Shown here one piece after another: positions 22,606-34,202 of a DNA stretch of 64,000 bases. Every line of letters begins with the position of its first letter. The first letter of the stretch is position 1. A model generated the notes under the pieces. That model saw only the letters and a list, made by a program, of their open reading frames with translations, ran no database searches and was not told the DNA's origin. The stretch comes from Gambelia wislizenii (lineage: Eukaryota; Chordata; Lepidosauria; Squamata; Crotaphytidae). Both the position numbers and the translations under genes were made by a program. The DNA is taken from NCBI GenBank assembly GCA_030847615.1, contig JAUMIR010000005.1, positions 59,423,001 through 59,487,000 of the forward strand, read 5' to 3'.

Positions 22606-24772
22606 CTAGCTCCATTGTTTAAAAGCTACTGCACCAACTCTTTGTAAATGAAAGCTGTGATCATAGTCTGGGCAATGGCAACAAAAGTCTCCACCAGCAT
22701 ACATATATATAGGAGACAGTGAGTGCAACAGAAGTGATTCTCTTGGCCTGGCAGTTTCCCCCTCTGCAGGTGTGCTATGTGCAGCTCCATCGCCCCAGCC
22801 ACTATTCAGCTGTGTTGGTTTGCCAGTGCTCATCATAGGTGCTCTTGATGATGGGTGAAAGAAGCAGTCTTTTATCCCCAGCCTAAAGCTGCTGCTTTTT
22901 CCCTTACTACTCAGGAGTACTAAGGGAATGAGCCCAAGTACACCCCTGCAGCTGATCAGTAGCCAGGGAACTGGAACTGTGACCAGCCCCATGATCCACT
23001 GTGTGCAGATGGGAAGGTGGCATTGGGAAGTACATTGCAGGACAATAATCAACAGCTCATAGTGATCACACCCCAAGACATGAAGCTTTGTTATTTACGC
23101 TGTTAAGGACTAGTAAAATAAAAATATGGCCTTTGAATTTAAGTAGTATTTTCTTATTTTAATTGTTAATTTAGAAAACAATTGTCACTGGAGTAGCAAC
23201 TCTGCACAATGAATTATGCATTCAGTTAAGTCATTAGTCATACCAATGTCCTGCACGAAGGGTTCACTTCCTAGGACTGCACAGTGCCAGACCCTGGGCA
23301 TGGCACATTTTCCCCTTCAGTGCTCTATTCTGAACAAATCCTAGATAAACTCAGTGAAGAATTTAGTGCTCAAACACACACACACACAACATACAGATCA
23401 ACTGTTCAGCTGGAGGAGATGGCAAACCCTTGACACTTCATAGCTCCTGTTCCCAGTGGCTCCAAACTGCCCGCTAAAATAGCTTTTAAGTTGTAATACA
23501 ATATGCAGTACTCTTCAGTATCATGATGCTTGGGGCGTTGTTTTATTTTTACATAGGCTCTTGGCTCATTGCCCCAGCACCGGTCCTGTTCAAGCTCTTT
23601 CTTACGCTACCTGTCTCTCATAAGAAGCCAGCACTGCCATTGCCCAGACTTTGATCACAGCTTTCACTCACATAGAGACATCTTTCTACTGCGTTACATC
23701 GGTTTACAAGCAAGTATTACAGGATCTGTCACATTGCAAGTATACCTACATCCTGCAGGTATACCTGGGTCCTTCAAAAACAAAGAATGCAACTGCACCT
23801 ATACTTTTTAAAGTTTATTATAATGACCCATAATCAACATATCTATGCAACAACTTCCATTACATAAGTTCTCAGCACTATATACTACCATCTAGTGTAC
23901 AGTTTTATTATAAGCAGAGAGAAAAACCCCACTTTTAAAATGCATAACACACCAGCAGACACTTTGTTTTAACTACCTCTTTTTAATTATTTAACGTGAA
24001 GACCACTTGAATTATTTCACTATCAGGATTAGATGCAGGTTTATATGATACCAGTTATAAAAAGAGGAATAAAGCACAGGAGCTAATGGAAGTCCTAATC
24101 TATTTTTTATTTCATTCAGCAAATATTCATAAAGGGGATTACTGACAAGAAAATTGTCTACATTGTCAGGCAGCTAGTGCACTGTATTCAAAATATTATT
24201 AATAAACAGGTATCTTTTGCGGGGGGGGACACTGATGCATTATCCACAGCTTGATTCTTTTTAGTTTATAAATTATATCATTTCTTGTTAAACTATTAAT
24301 CTGGTTTTATCCACTTCTGGCATGTTGCCTTATCAAGTAAGGCAGAAAGAAGGCTTGGAAAATTCGGAATGCAGAGGTTTATTGTTTTTTATATAGCTCC
24401 CTTATGTTTTCATTCTTATTTAATATTTTTACTGATTTTTTTATATTTACTGAAGCCCTAGTAGTCACATCCTGCATTACCTTTCTTTAAATATGCCGCA
24501 AAACCACACAGCATATACTTAGCCCTGGGAGCGTGCTTGCACGAGAGAAGAAAAAACAAGATGACCTGCCTGTATTTGTGATATAAGTAACTTCAGATAT
24601 ATTTTAAACTTTATGTATTCAGGTTTATATTCCACCCTTTCTTTAAGATTAATGGGATGCGATGGAAAATTTTAGCAAACAACTCTTAAAAAAAATTAAT
24701 GCAAACAAATAAAACCCCATGATAAAAGAAAATCCCCGATAGGACAGAGAAGACAAAACCACTAAAAAGCCT
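22606..24772. other. Unassigned stretch with a small inverted duplication
   Basis: A 156-codon antisense frame covers 22606-23076 but has no domain I know. Its end (22641-22684) is the reverse complement, with mismatches, of 23631-23676, so it is probably part of a dispersed repeat. No other feature is supported. A short (CA)n tract lies near 23375. Confidence 0.4.
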
Positions 24773-25930
24773 GGGTGCCATTTACACAATGAAAATGTCC
24801 TGGGAAGAATTCGTGTCGTTCCCTGGCAGTTTACACGTACATCGGGTCAGGTACGTGATTTTCGGAAGGGGGGCCACCTTTTATCCCTCAACCTGAGGAA
24901 CTTCCAGTCCCGCGGGTTGTGCCAGTTTTTAAAAAAGTCACTGGAGGATTCAGAAAATCGGAAACGTAAACAGCCTGGGACAAAATATCTTGGTACTAGG
25001 GGATGGCCGGAAATGGTGACTGGGGCAGGTTTAGAGATCAGCGACCAGAAAAGGAGGGGTCAGTCACCCGTTCAACAGATCCAGCCTCACCAGCTGAAAA
25101 CAAAGGCATCCCTTCCAGCTGCACGAAGCTTGATGTGTGTGTGTGTGCACGCGCGCGTGTACTCAATCACCTTTTTAAATGGATTTCTACACTGCAAACC
25201 CTTCAGCTTTACCTTTTCCTCTACTGCATGTCACAGAGAGACTATGGTGGGCAGAGGGTCACCCATTCATCCCCTGCCTTGATCACCTCCCTGGGTCTGA
25301 ACGGGCACAGTAAAATATTCCAGCCTCTGAGCGAATAAACACCCTTTAATTCCCCCTCTCTGTGTCTGTGTCTTTCAAAACGCCTGTCTGTAGCTGGCTT
25401 GAAACCTAAACTCTGCTGCTAAATCTCTGCTGTAAGCGTTAACATTTTAAAGAGGCAAGGGGAAACCCAAGCCTCCCCCCCCAACCTTACTCAGCTTGAT
25501 TTCAAAAGGAAAGCACTCGGCTTGATTTCAAAAGGAAAGCCCTGCGTCTGAGCGAAAGATCTCAGTCTGGGTCTTTCAAAATGTTTTCTGCCTCTGCTTA
25601 AAGGTTTAACATTTTAAAGGGACAGGAGAAACACAAGCGTCTGCCCCCTCTCCCCCCCCCAGCCAGACAATAGCATTGCTCATGGTGCGGAACTCTAAAG
25701 GAAGTGCATCACCGAGGTTGTGAAAACACGAGTAATTGCATCCTTGATTGACAGCCAAACCCCACCCCCAAACCTAAAAAAAATGGAACTTTGGATGTGT
25801 AAATATCAGTCACGGGACCACCCGGGATATCCAGATCAGTGACATAAATCGTATAAACAGCGAGGGACGGATTCGTGATCACCAAGTCACGGTAAGCACC
25901 ACGACAATTTCTGTCGTGTAACTGGCACCC
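24773..25930. mobile_element. Non-autonomous DNA transposon, 1.16 kb
   Basis: The ends are GGGTGCCATTTACACA at 24773 and the inverted counterpart TGTAACTGGCACCC ending at 25930, with continued weaker similarity further in. The interior is GC-richer than its surroundings, with a short tandem duplication of CTTGATTTCAAAAGGAAAGC at about 25495-25545 and a (TG)n tract near 25133-25150. No transposase frame is visible. I did not find a convincing target duplication, so the superfamily is open. Confidence 0.6.
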
Positions 25931-26504
25931 TGTACAAACAAAAAGGTCTTACAAATCGTGGAAAGTAGAGACATTGGGGAAAGGTAAACACTAACCACAC
26001 AGTCAGGCTACAAGTTTTATTGGTTATTGGTTTACACTGTACAGTATGCTGGTGCTACAGAGTGTAGAGATCCAACCATCAGGCATGCTACTACTTATGA
26101 AAAGAGATGGGTGTGAAGTGATCACATGGGCCCTTTCTGGCCTTGGGAGAGAGGCAGGTACAGGAGTCCACAAGCCAAGCAGAAGCAGAGGTGCTCCACC
26201 CTCAAGATCCCTTAAGAACTGCCCAAAAGGCAGAACAAACAGGTAAACCTATTAAACTTGCCTCTAGAAATATATCAACCCAATGCCCTCAACGACTTGC
26301 AATAAAGTTGCATCAGGTAAACAAGATACGCAAAGCATAAGGAGAATCAGATGAACTGCTATGGAGAAAATAGTAACTCTGCAGAAGTACATGAATTTAA
26401 TATATTTTCAAGAACTGAATGCTGAAGATAGACTTCTAACAATTCAACTTGATTTCTGGTGTAGTAGAAAACATATTATAAAAACAGAACATCTAAAAAT
26501 AGAC
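25931..26504. other. Unassigned non-coding stretch
   Basis: No supported gene or repeat. The short frames at 26046-26340 overlap each other in different phases and have no domain. Confidence 0.35.
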
Positions 26505-26805
26505 ATTATTTTTATTATGATTTTATTCATTTATAAACCATCTTTCTCCAAACAATGGGACTCAAGGCAGCTAACAGCATCTTTAAAATAATACAAGTTA
26601 AAACCAATACAAGAGTTAAAGTAAAAGTATAAATATAAAATTTTAAAAAAGAATTTTAAAATTTATAAATTAAAAATGCTAAACATTAAAAATATTAAAA
26701 TACATTTTTTAAAAAAACTCTACAAAGACCCTTAAAAACAACACAGCACAGCCTTAAAAGCCCTGCTCTTCTCAGTTTGTAAAAGCCTAGCACCACAAAA
26801 ACATT

Positions 26806-27788
26806 TTAACCTGCCACTGAAAGGAGAGCAAGGATGGGGAGAGAGTTCCAAAGTCTGAGAGCAGCCACTGAGAAGGCCTTCTCCCTTGTTCCCACTAAAC
26901 AAGCCTGAGAAGGTGATGAGACAGAGAGAAGGGTTTCTCTGGATGATCTTAAATCTCTACTGGGCTCATACATGGAGATATGGTCCTTCAAATAATCTGG
27001 ACCCAAGATGTATAGGGCTTTATAGGTCAAAAACAGCACTTTGAATTGTGCCCGGAAACAAACCAGTAGCCAATGGAGCTGTTGCAACAAGGGAGTTGTG
27101 TGATCACTGTAGCTAGCCCATTAAGAACCTGACTACAGCTCTTTGAGCCAACTGAAGGTTCTCAGCACTATTCAAAGGCAGCCCCTTGTAGTGCACATTA
27201 CAGTAATCCAAATGGGATGTAACCAAGGCACATACCACTGTGACCAGATTTGACTTCTCCAGGAAGGGGTACAGTTGGCACACTAGCTTTAACTGTGCAC
27301 AAGCACTCCTGATTATTGCTGAAACCTGGGCCTCCAGGCTCAGAACTGAATCCAGGATTATCCCCAAACTGCTGATCTGCATTTTTCAGGGGGAGTGTAA
27401 CCCCATGTAACACAGGCTGAATCCCTATTCCCAGGTGTACCCTTCAACTGACCAGGAGCACCTCTGTCTTGTCTGGATTAAGCTTTAATTAGTTAGCCAG
27501 AGGCCAAAGAGTTGAGCAGGATTCCCTCAGCACCATCCGCTGAGAACACCCCTCCAGGAAAGAGTGGAGTCGCTGTAAAACTGTACCTCCAAGCACTATC
27601 CCAGTAAGGTGACTCATAAGGATACCATGGTTGATGGTATCAAAAGCCACTGAGAGGCCCAGCAGAACCAACAAGGACACACTCCCCCTGTCCAGTTTCC
27701 TGCATAGGTCATCCACCAAGGTGACCACAGCTGTCTCTGTCCCATAACCAGATCTGAAACAAGTCTGAAATGGATCTAGATCATCCAC
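26806..27788 (-). pseudogene. L2-type LINE reverse transcriptase and C-terminal region, broken
   Basis: Three antisense frames in different phases (27788-27489, 27413-27113, 27090-26806) are consecutive parts of one reverse transcriptase. They start with the finger/palm region FRSGYGTETAVVTLVDDL and FDTINHGI, pass through SLEAQVSAIIRSACAQLKLV and ALVTSHLDYCN, and end with AFSVAALRLWNSLP. The YADD stretch expected between about 27490 and 27410 is lost or degraded. It has no function now. Confidence 0.75.
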
Positions 27789-28089
27789 CTCATCGAGGTA
27801 ACCTTAGAGTTGAGAAGCCACCACATGCTCTAGTACCTTACCAAAAAATGGAAGATTGGAAACTGGACTAAAGTTATCTAGGGGAATCAGGGAAGGTATT
27901 TTCAGAAGAGATCTTACCGCCGCTTCCTTCAGAGTGTTGGGACCCTGCCTTATGTAAGGAGGCATTAATCACTTAACTTATCCAGTAAGCCAGTCCTCCT
28001 CTGGCCTATTTAATTAGCCAGGAAGGGCAAGGATCTAGTAGTCACATGGTGGCTCTGACCTCTCCAAGATCCTGTCCACTGTCCTGGAT

Positions 28090-28672
28090 CAGGGAGTACA
28101 CCCTCACAGACCAAGCAAGGAAGGAATTCACTGGGAGTTCAGAAAAAAATCTGGCAAGGACAATAAATCAATAGAGCTCAGAAAGTGTCCTTGCCTTTGG
28201 GAGTAAGTCTGGAAAAGCATCCAACAAAGACACTCCAGGTTCAGGGAAACAAACAAGCAGCCTGGTCAGACAGTCTAGGGTCAAAGAATCCAGTAAGAGT
28301 TGTCAGAAAGTCAGAGGTCTGAGTGGCAGGAGTCAAGAAACAAGATGGCCGTCTGGAAAGCAGAGTTGCTTTCAGCAACCAGCCCTAGCCAGAGTCAGCT
28401 CTTAAATGGGCTAGTGCTCGCTGGCTCTAATCAGAGTCCCCTCTTTGCTACTTGGCAAGGCGCCTCATTGAACATCATTGGTCTGCTCTCTGCTCCATGC
28501 ACCAAGGACTGGGGGGCGTGCTATCTCCCCAGCTGTGTCCTCTGCCAAATCAGCTGCAGGTGAGTCCTGGCTTTGTTCCTCCTCCAGCTGAGGTTACTCT
28601 TCAACTAGGAGAGCTGCCTCAGTCTCTTCTTCAGTCTCCTCTTCAGACTCAGACTCTAAGTCCAGATCGTGG
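28090..28672. mobile_element. ~580-bp foreign insert within the L2-type LINE
   Basis: The LINE reading on the minus strand breaks after FHFVQTEN (about 28680) and resumes with ILGEVRAT (about 28080), so about 580 bases are foreign. The insert contains overlapping low-complexity plus-strand frames (28300-28563, 28452-28739) and, in antisense, a Glu-rich ESESEEETEEETEA-like reading near 28630-28665. The flanks GTCCAC and GCCCAC may be a decayed target duplication. The element type is unknown. Confidence 0.5.
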
Positions 28673-29595
28673 CCCACGCCACATTCTCAGTCTGAACAAA
28701 ATGAAAATTATCCACCAACACTGGATAAGCACATGCTAAGGTTACATCCACCCGAACTGTATCATCTCTGGCATCTAAGTCAGTGTGAATCCAAGTGATT
28801 TTATCTGCAAAATGGTGGGCAAATTCTTCCCAGCAGGCTGGTGAATGGTCTATATTCCCCTTTAGGCCAGATTGTAACAGATCCCTGAGCACTCAAAAAT
28901 GTTCTGCTGATCAGTTCTATACTGATGCAATGGGGTGTGTCAAAAAAGCCTTTTTTGCTGCCGTTATTGTCCCACCATAGGCCTTCCAGTAGATTTTAGA
29001 CTGTTTTTGGTTGGACTCACTGAATTTTTCTGCTACTGTTGCTCTAGTTTCTGTCTCACTCATTTCATTGCTACTAGCTCCTTAGAGAACCAGGGGGCTG
29101 GTTTAGCTCCACTCCACGAGAAGGGACACTTAGGCGTGATCGTGTCAACCACCTTGATTATTTCCTCATTCAAGAGATCAACAAGGGCTTCGACAGGATC
29201 ACATGTCAAGGCAGCAGGAAACTCCCCCAAAGCCATCAGGAATCCATCTGGATCCATAAGCCTCCTGGGGTAGACCATCTTAATGGCTCCCCCTCCCCTG
29301 CAGAGGCTTAGCAAGTCTAAACCTGATCAAGAAATTATCTGTCCATAACAATGGAATGATAGAAAGCTCCTTGATTCCCAGATCACCATCATTCTACACA
29401 CACACACCGTGTACGGAAAACGAGAACCACAGTGTGCCCAGCAGCATGAGTGGGGCCAAATACCACTTGGGACAGATCCATGGTTGTCATGGTGGATATG
29501 AAGTCCTGAGCCACTCCTAACAGAGTAGTCTCATCATGGATGTTGAAGTCCTCCATAGCAAAAGCCACAGAGACTCCAACACCACCCCCAATACA

Positions 29596-32151
29596 TTATA
29601 TATGGATAGACGAGTAGGCAGATTATTATAGGTGATTTAACAGTGTATGTACATGGCTGTACATGATATATTTTTATAACTATATTGTAAATTAGGGGGG
29701 ATTGGGTGGTAGGGATCGATTTGCATGTCACTGCTGAATTCTAATCAAAATAATTGACAGTTTAAAATGTTTTAAAAATGAAGAAGTGATGAAGAAGTGA
29801 TGCCCAGTTTCATTCATGGTTAAATTGTTCACCAGCCCTCCCTCAAAAACCATTAGGGATGTAATTCTTCACTAAGTTTCTTCTCAAAGAAAGCAATAAC
29901 TAATTTTCACAAGTTTCTTCCCTCTTCACCCCACCCCCCAGTTTTCAAAGCTTATTCACAATTCAGGACTTATTCTGTACAAAATTTAGATGTGGTTATT
30001 TCCTGAGCAGAAAAATGCTGTTTCTGACACACACAAAAATTGCAATTTTCAGTGCAAATCACCCATGTGAGTTTTGTGCAGATTTAGTTCCCAATTAAGG
30101 CTTTTTCTGTGCAAGATACAGTTTTTTCTGCATAGGAAATAATATTTCTGCATAGAAATATCATTTTCTCCACAGAAAATGGTGTTTTCTATGCAAAATA
30201 ACCATTTGCAAATTTTGCAAGAGTAAGTCCTGAACTACAATGATTCTCATCAGTCCAAGACTCTTCTCATTAGGGTTTCTAATGAGACACTGTGGGGCTG
30301 GATTGGGAATGTGAAGGCCAACACTGAGGCTGGAACACGCAACAGGCCTGTATATGTATATGGGAAGTAGATCAAAGAGGGAACTATCTCTCTGGGATTT
30401 GCTCTCCCCCAACTCCAGACTCAACCCAGGAGGCAACCAGTGCTATCAGTTTGCCAATTCACCAGGACAATGCCTTTCACCAGGGCAGCCTATCATTTGC
30501 CACAGCAAAAAGAGCCCAGACACATCTCCACAGCTCTCAGCATACTACAGAGGTGCAAGCAGGAGCCCTCTGGTAACTTGGGGTGGGTGTGAGCAAGCTT
30601 CTGGTGAACCCCAAGAGAATGGAGTTTTGCTACTATGAAATGGGCACAGGGAACCTTTTCTCTTACCAAAGCTGACAATGCACAATCGTTTTGACTAGAT
30701 TATCTGGTCAAGCTTGGTTTGTACCCAATTTGGGGAAAAGAAAATCTGTAACATCACAGCCCAGTCTCCTAGATCTACATACACTGCATTTCATGGTATG
30801 TTTCTCCTAGTGAGTAAGTAAGAAGTCATAAACTAGACTGACTGGCAAATCAATATAAAGTAGAGCACAAACAAAGGGTCACGCCTTTTTCTCCCACTCT
30901 TCCCTTGCCAGCATCAGCATCTTCCTGTCTGACTGAATCTGATGACTGCAAAAAGACTGTGTCTATACCTGAAATGAACCTACAGGAAGCATATTGGTGC
31001 TGCAGCTTGTACGTGGGAAATGTGCAGCCCCTATAGATGTTCTTGAATTGCAGCTCCCAGCACCCTATACCACTGTCTAAGCAGGCCAGGGCTGCTGATA
31101 CGTGCAGTCCACCAACATTTAGCAGGTCACAAAATTCTCACCCCTGCTCTTGAAGTTAAGAAGCTGGATGATATTCAGACTCCTATTTTGCCAACATATC
31201 ACTGCCCAAGGGGAGAGAATAGGTTGGTGCCCTCTCATCATTCCATGTACAGAAACCAACTGGACTTCTGTAAACCAATGACAGAACAGCTTCCACCACC
31301 ACACTTAAGGCAGTAGGCTAGTTTAGCTGGCCCAAGACAGACCATGCTGAATACACAATTCTATTTCCTAACAGGAGGAAAGCAGGGATCCAGTGAAAGA
31401 TCAGGAACAGATGGGGCTACTGCTTTTGCTTACCCCCACTACCAAACAGCCTGCTTTTTGAGGCAGTTGCCTCCTAACTGCTTGGTTGCCTTGTACTCAG
31501 ATATGCCTAACTCACAGACCTAGAGGCTGCAATCAGATACAGGAAAAAAAGCAGCCTTTCCATAAGCAAACAGAAGATTGACTAGAAAACCAGTGCTTAT
31601 GCTTCTAATGATGCACTGTTAAGGTTGAGGAAGAAGAGGAGGCATAAAAGCTATGCCTCCAGTATTCTCACATAACTACTCTTCCTCTGCAGGATACTAT
31701 TGTGAGGCCTATCACTCTTCAATGAGAAAGCAAATCCTAGAATCTGAAACACAAGCCTCTGCATTGGAAAAGAAAGGGAATACTTGCTGTGCAATAAATG
31801 TCGATAAAGCCATTTCCTTTGGCTAGGATTACTCTCACTACCACTGTTACCACCTAAGAACACAGACTGAATGCCATGTGGCTGCTTTGAAAGAAGGGAC
31901 CCTAATGTCAACAAATGCTTTGTGATGCAAAAGCAAAACTTTTAGGCAGGATGCTTTTTAAAAATAATACTGTAACATTAAGGATTAATAAAGTTTAATC
32001 ATTTAAAGCTAGTGCTGTTTGTAGGACATGCAGACCCACAATATGTCTGACTAAATATCTAGTTCACACATACATACCCACATCATACTGGCACATCTGC
32101 CTTTATTGTTGTAAAATGTTGTATCTGGGAAAGGGGAGGATTTCAAGTGTA
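29596..32151. other. Unassigned stretch
   Basis: No gene is supported. 29990-30215 has a degenerate repetition of a TTTTCTGTGCAAAATA-like unit. MITE-like text lies near 31025-31075. A 29-base stretch at 30806-30834 recurs exactly at 34208-34236. Confidence 0.4.
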
Positions 32152-32372
32152 TGTTCGGTCCTCCATATCCATGAATTCTGCATCCATGGACTCAATCAAC
32201 CGCAGCTTGAAAATATTCAGGGGAGGAGGGATTCCAAAAAGCAAACCTTGCTGTTCACCATTTTATATAAATGCTGTTCACCATTTTACTATGCCATTGT
32301 GTATAATGGGACTTGATTTTGATATCCACAAAGGGTCCTGGAACCAAACCCCAATGGATACCAAAGGCCCAC
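32152..32372. mobile_element. Tigger-like MITE, second copy
   Basis: TTCGGTCCTCCATATCCATG on the left and GGATACCAAAGGCCCAC on the right correspond to the inverted ends of the 18700-18935 copy. TA is present at both ends (32150-32151 and 32373-32374). The interior shares CCATTGTGTATAATGGGACT. Non-coding. Confidence 0.65.
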
Positions 32373-32489
32373 TATATACAGAAAAGTGTATGAACTACCC
32401 CCAAATTTATTTGATTGAGTGAGATTTACCAGAACAAACTGCATAACTGTAACTAACTTTCTGCAAAGTACAGCCCAGATTTCTTGCAG

Positions 32490-32607
32490 ACTGACAGTGA
32501 TCGTGGCAGAACCTGAAATATGTATCAGTAAGCTACCACCCATCAAAGACGGTTTCCATCCCATAAAAGCCAACAGGAGTTCGGGAAATCAGGTAGATTG
32601 TGTCCAG
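32490..32607 (+). CDS. Possible internal host exon (39 codons), unrecognised
   Basis: An open segment reads LTVIVAEPEICISKLPPIKD then GFHPIKANRSSGNQVDCVQ. It ends exactly at a strong donor, CAG|GTAAGA (32605-32612), and starts after TTTCTTGCAG. A CTAAC branch-like motif lies about 35-40 bases upstream, but other AGs lie between it and the acceptor, and the frame stays open further upstream to 32419. The composition looks protein-like. I do not recognise the family, so this could be a chance frame. It would start with the last base of a codon and end in phase 0. Confidence 0.28.
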
Positions 32608-32905
32608 GTAAGAAACTAAGGAAAAATTAATATGCTTCACCCAGAAAAATATTTTCTTTTTTGTGTATCTTAATCTTAAGAAATTTCCTGCAGAAGATCA
32701 AGCTGACACTTATCTTGTTCCCTATGACAAATAAGAGACCGGGTTATTTAGGAAGGACTGGGGAATGGTTGTTTTCCTTAAAAGAGATTGTATGTAACTA
32801 ACTGGTGCCTTCCCTATAGTCAAAACTTCTATTTAATTTGTTAACTTGATGGAATTTTCCCAATACACACACTTTGTAGTAGTGACTGGCAACCACAGAG
32901 AACTA

Positions 32906-33367
32906 CAGTCGTCCCTTCACATTCGCAGGGGTTAGGTTCCACAGACCCCCGTGAATGCGAAAATTCTGCGAATAAAGACTGCCCTCCCCCTCCCTCCCAA
33001 AGCAACCACATGGCCTCCGGAGGCCCCATAGTTGCTTCCCCCCTCCCTTCCCAGGCAACAACAGGCCCTCCGGAGGCCCCGTACTCACCTCCCCACGCCT
33101 CCCCACTCCCTCCACAGGTGACCATGGGGTCTCTGCAGGCCCTCCGGAGGCCCCATGCTCGCCTTCCACGCCTCCCCACTCCCTCCACAGGTGACTATGG
33201 GACTTCCGGAGGCCCTTCGGAGGCCCCAAGGTCACCTCCCATGCCTCCCCACTCCCTCCTGAAATTGGCGACTGAGGTCCTGTCGCCACTTTCCTCTGCC
33301 TCCCCTCGCTGGCAAACCACGAATATGTGGAACCGCGAGTGTGGAGGCCACGAATGTTGAGGGAGGA
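32906..33367. mobile_element. MITE with internal GGCCTCCGGAGGCC array
   Basis: The left end CAGTCGTCCCTTCACATTCG follows TA at 32904-32905. The right end, CGAATGTTGAGGGAGGAT, is its degenerate inverted form. The interior (33010-33250) is a GC-rich array in which the palindrome CTCCGGAGGCC recurs with CTCCCCACTCCCTCC spacers. The overlapping long frames on both strands are by-products of this array. A second copy starts at 63975. Confidence 0.65.
33010..33250. repeat. GC-rich palindromic minisatellite
   Basis: The units combine a CCTCCGGAGGCCCC palindrome with CCACGCCTCCCCACTCCCTC-type spacers. At least five palindrome occurrences are visible, with irregular spacing of roughly 35-60 bases. 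It lies wholly inside the MITE at 32906-33367. Confidence 0.65.
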
Positions 33368-33376
33368 TATTAGAAT

Positions 33377-33695
33377 ATAAGGATAGAATCATAGAGTTGG
33401 AAGAAACCACAAGGACCACTTTTTGCCATGCAGGAACACACAATCAAAACACTCCTAACAGATGGCCATCCAGCCTCTGTTTAAAAACCTCCAAAGAAGG
33501 AGACTCCACCACACTATGAGGCAGTGCATTCCACCGCCAAACAGCTCTTACTGTCAGGAAGTTCTTTCTAATATTTAGGTTGAATCTCTTTTCCTGTACT
33601 TTCAGTCCATTGCTTCATGTTCTAGTTTCTGGAGCAGCAGAAAACAAGCTTGCTCCATCCTCTGTATTACATCCCTTCAAATATTTGAATATGGC
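33377..33695 (-). mobile_element. CR1 LINE 3' part, antisense, interrupted by a SINE
   Basis: GATAGAATCATAGAGTTGGA at the left is the antisense of the CR1 tail. The following CAGATGGCCATCCAGCCTCT and CTTACTGTCAGGAAGTTC match the other copies. The copy breaks at about 33695 where a SINE is inserted, and continues at 33975. Confidence 0.85.
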
Positions 33696-33974
33696 TTACA
33701 TTTTTATTTTATTTATTTATTTATTTATACCCCACTCTTCAGCCACAAGGCTATCAGAGTGGCTTACACATTGTTTTAAGCAATAGCAATTTATACATCT
33801 ACACTGCATTAAGCAGTTTCCAATGTGTGTTAACTAATTGCCCCCAAAAGCCAGGTACTCATTTTACCAACCTACGAAAGGATGGAAGGCTGAGTGAACC
33901 TTGGAGCCCTCTGGAATTGAACTTGCAACATGTTGACTTGCAGTATTGGCATTTAACTAATGCGCCACCAAGGG
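33696..33974 (-). mobile_element. tRNA-derived SINE nested in CR1
   Basis: On the minus strand it starts near 33974 (CCCTTGGTGGCGCATTAG), carries the same TTGAGTGAACCTT-antisense body as 13545-13772, and ends in an AAATAAATAAATAAATAAAA tail at 33705-33730. The CR1 sequence on both sides is continuous across it, so the SINE is the younger insertion. Confidence 0.8.
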
Positions 33975-34202
33975 ATATCATATCACCTCCTAACCTTCTC
34001 TTCTCCAGGCTAAACACACCCAGCTCCCTAAGCTGCTCCTCATAGGGCATGGCTTCCAGATCTCCCACCATTTTGGTTGCCCTCCTTTGGACACGTTCCA
34101 GTTTGCCAATATCCTTCTTGAATTGTGGTGCCCAGAAATGGACACAGTATTCCAGGTGAGGTCTGACTAAAGCAGAATAGAGTGGCACTATAACTTTCCT
34201 TG
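33975..34202 (-). mobile_element. CR1 LINE, upstream part, antisense
   Basis: The minus-strand translation contains [33 protein letters not shown] and [19 protein letters not shown], the C-terminal region of CR1 ORF2. The copy is 5'-truncated near 34202, directly next to a 29-base sequence (34208-34236) that is repeated at 30806. Confidence 0.85.

Larger units (their letters stand above)
26505..29595 (-). mobile_element. L2-type LINE, antisense, ~3.1 kb, decayed
   Basis: Read on the minus strand from 29595, the order is an endonuclease part with an EDFNIH motif near 29540-29560, then VYPRRLMDPDGFLMALGE (near 29270), then PVLVDNFHFVQTEN (near 28700). After an insert come LLDPCPSWLIK (near 28035), NLPFFGKVLE (near 27850), LDPFQTCFRSGYGTETAV (near 27770) and FDTINHGILMSHL (near 27620). 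The C-terminal LHWLLVCFRAQFKVLFLTYK lies near 27050. The 3' end at 26505-26560 gives a CTGCCTTGAGTCCCATTG-type terminus. Many frameshifts and stops are present. The L2/CR1-clade assignment rests on remembered family text. Confidence 0.8.

Noticed and set aside
22606..23076. 156-codon antisense frame
   Set aside because: No domain, and its end is shared in inverted form with 23631-23676, so it is probably a repeat.
33010..33443. Several 80-128 codon frames on both strands
   Set aside because: They come from the GC-rich palindromic array inside a MITE.
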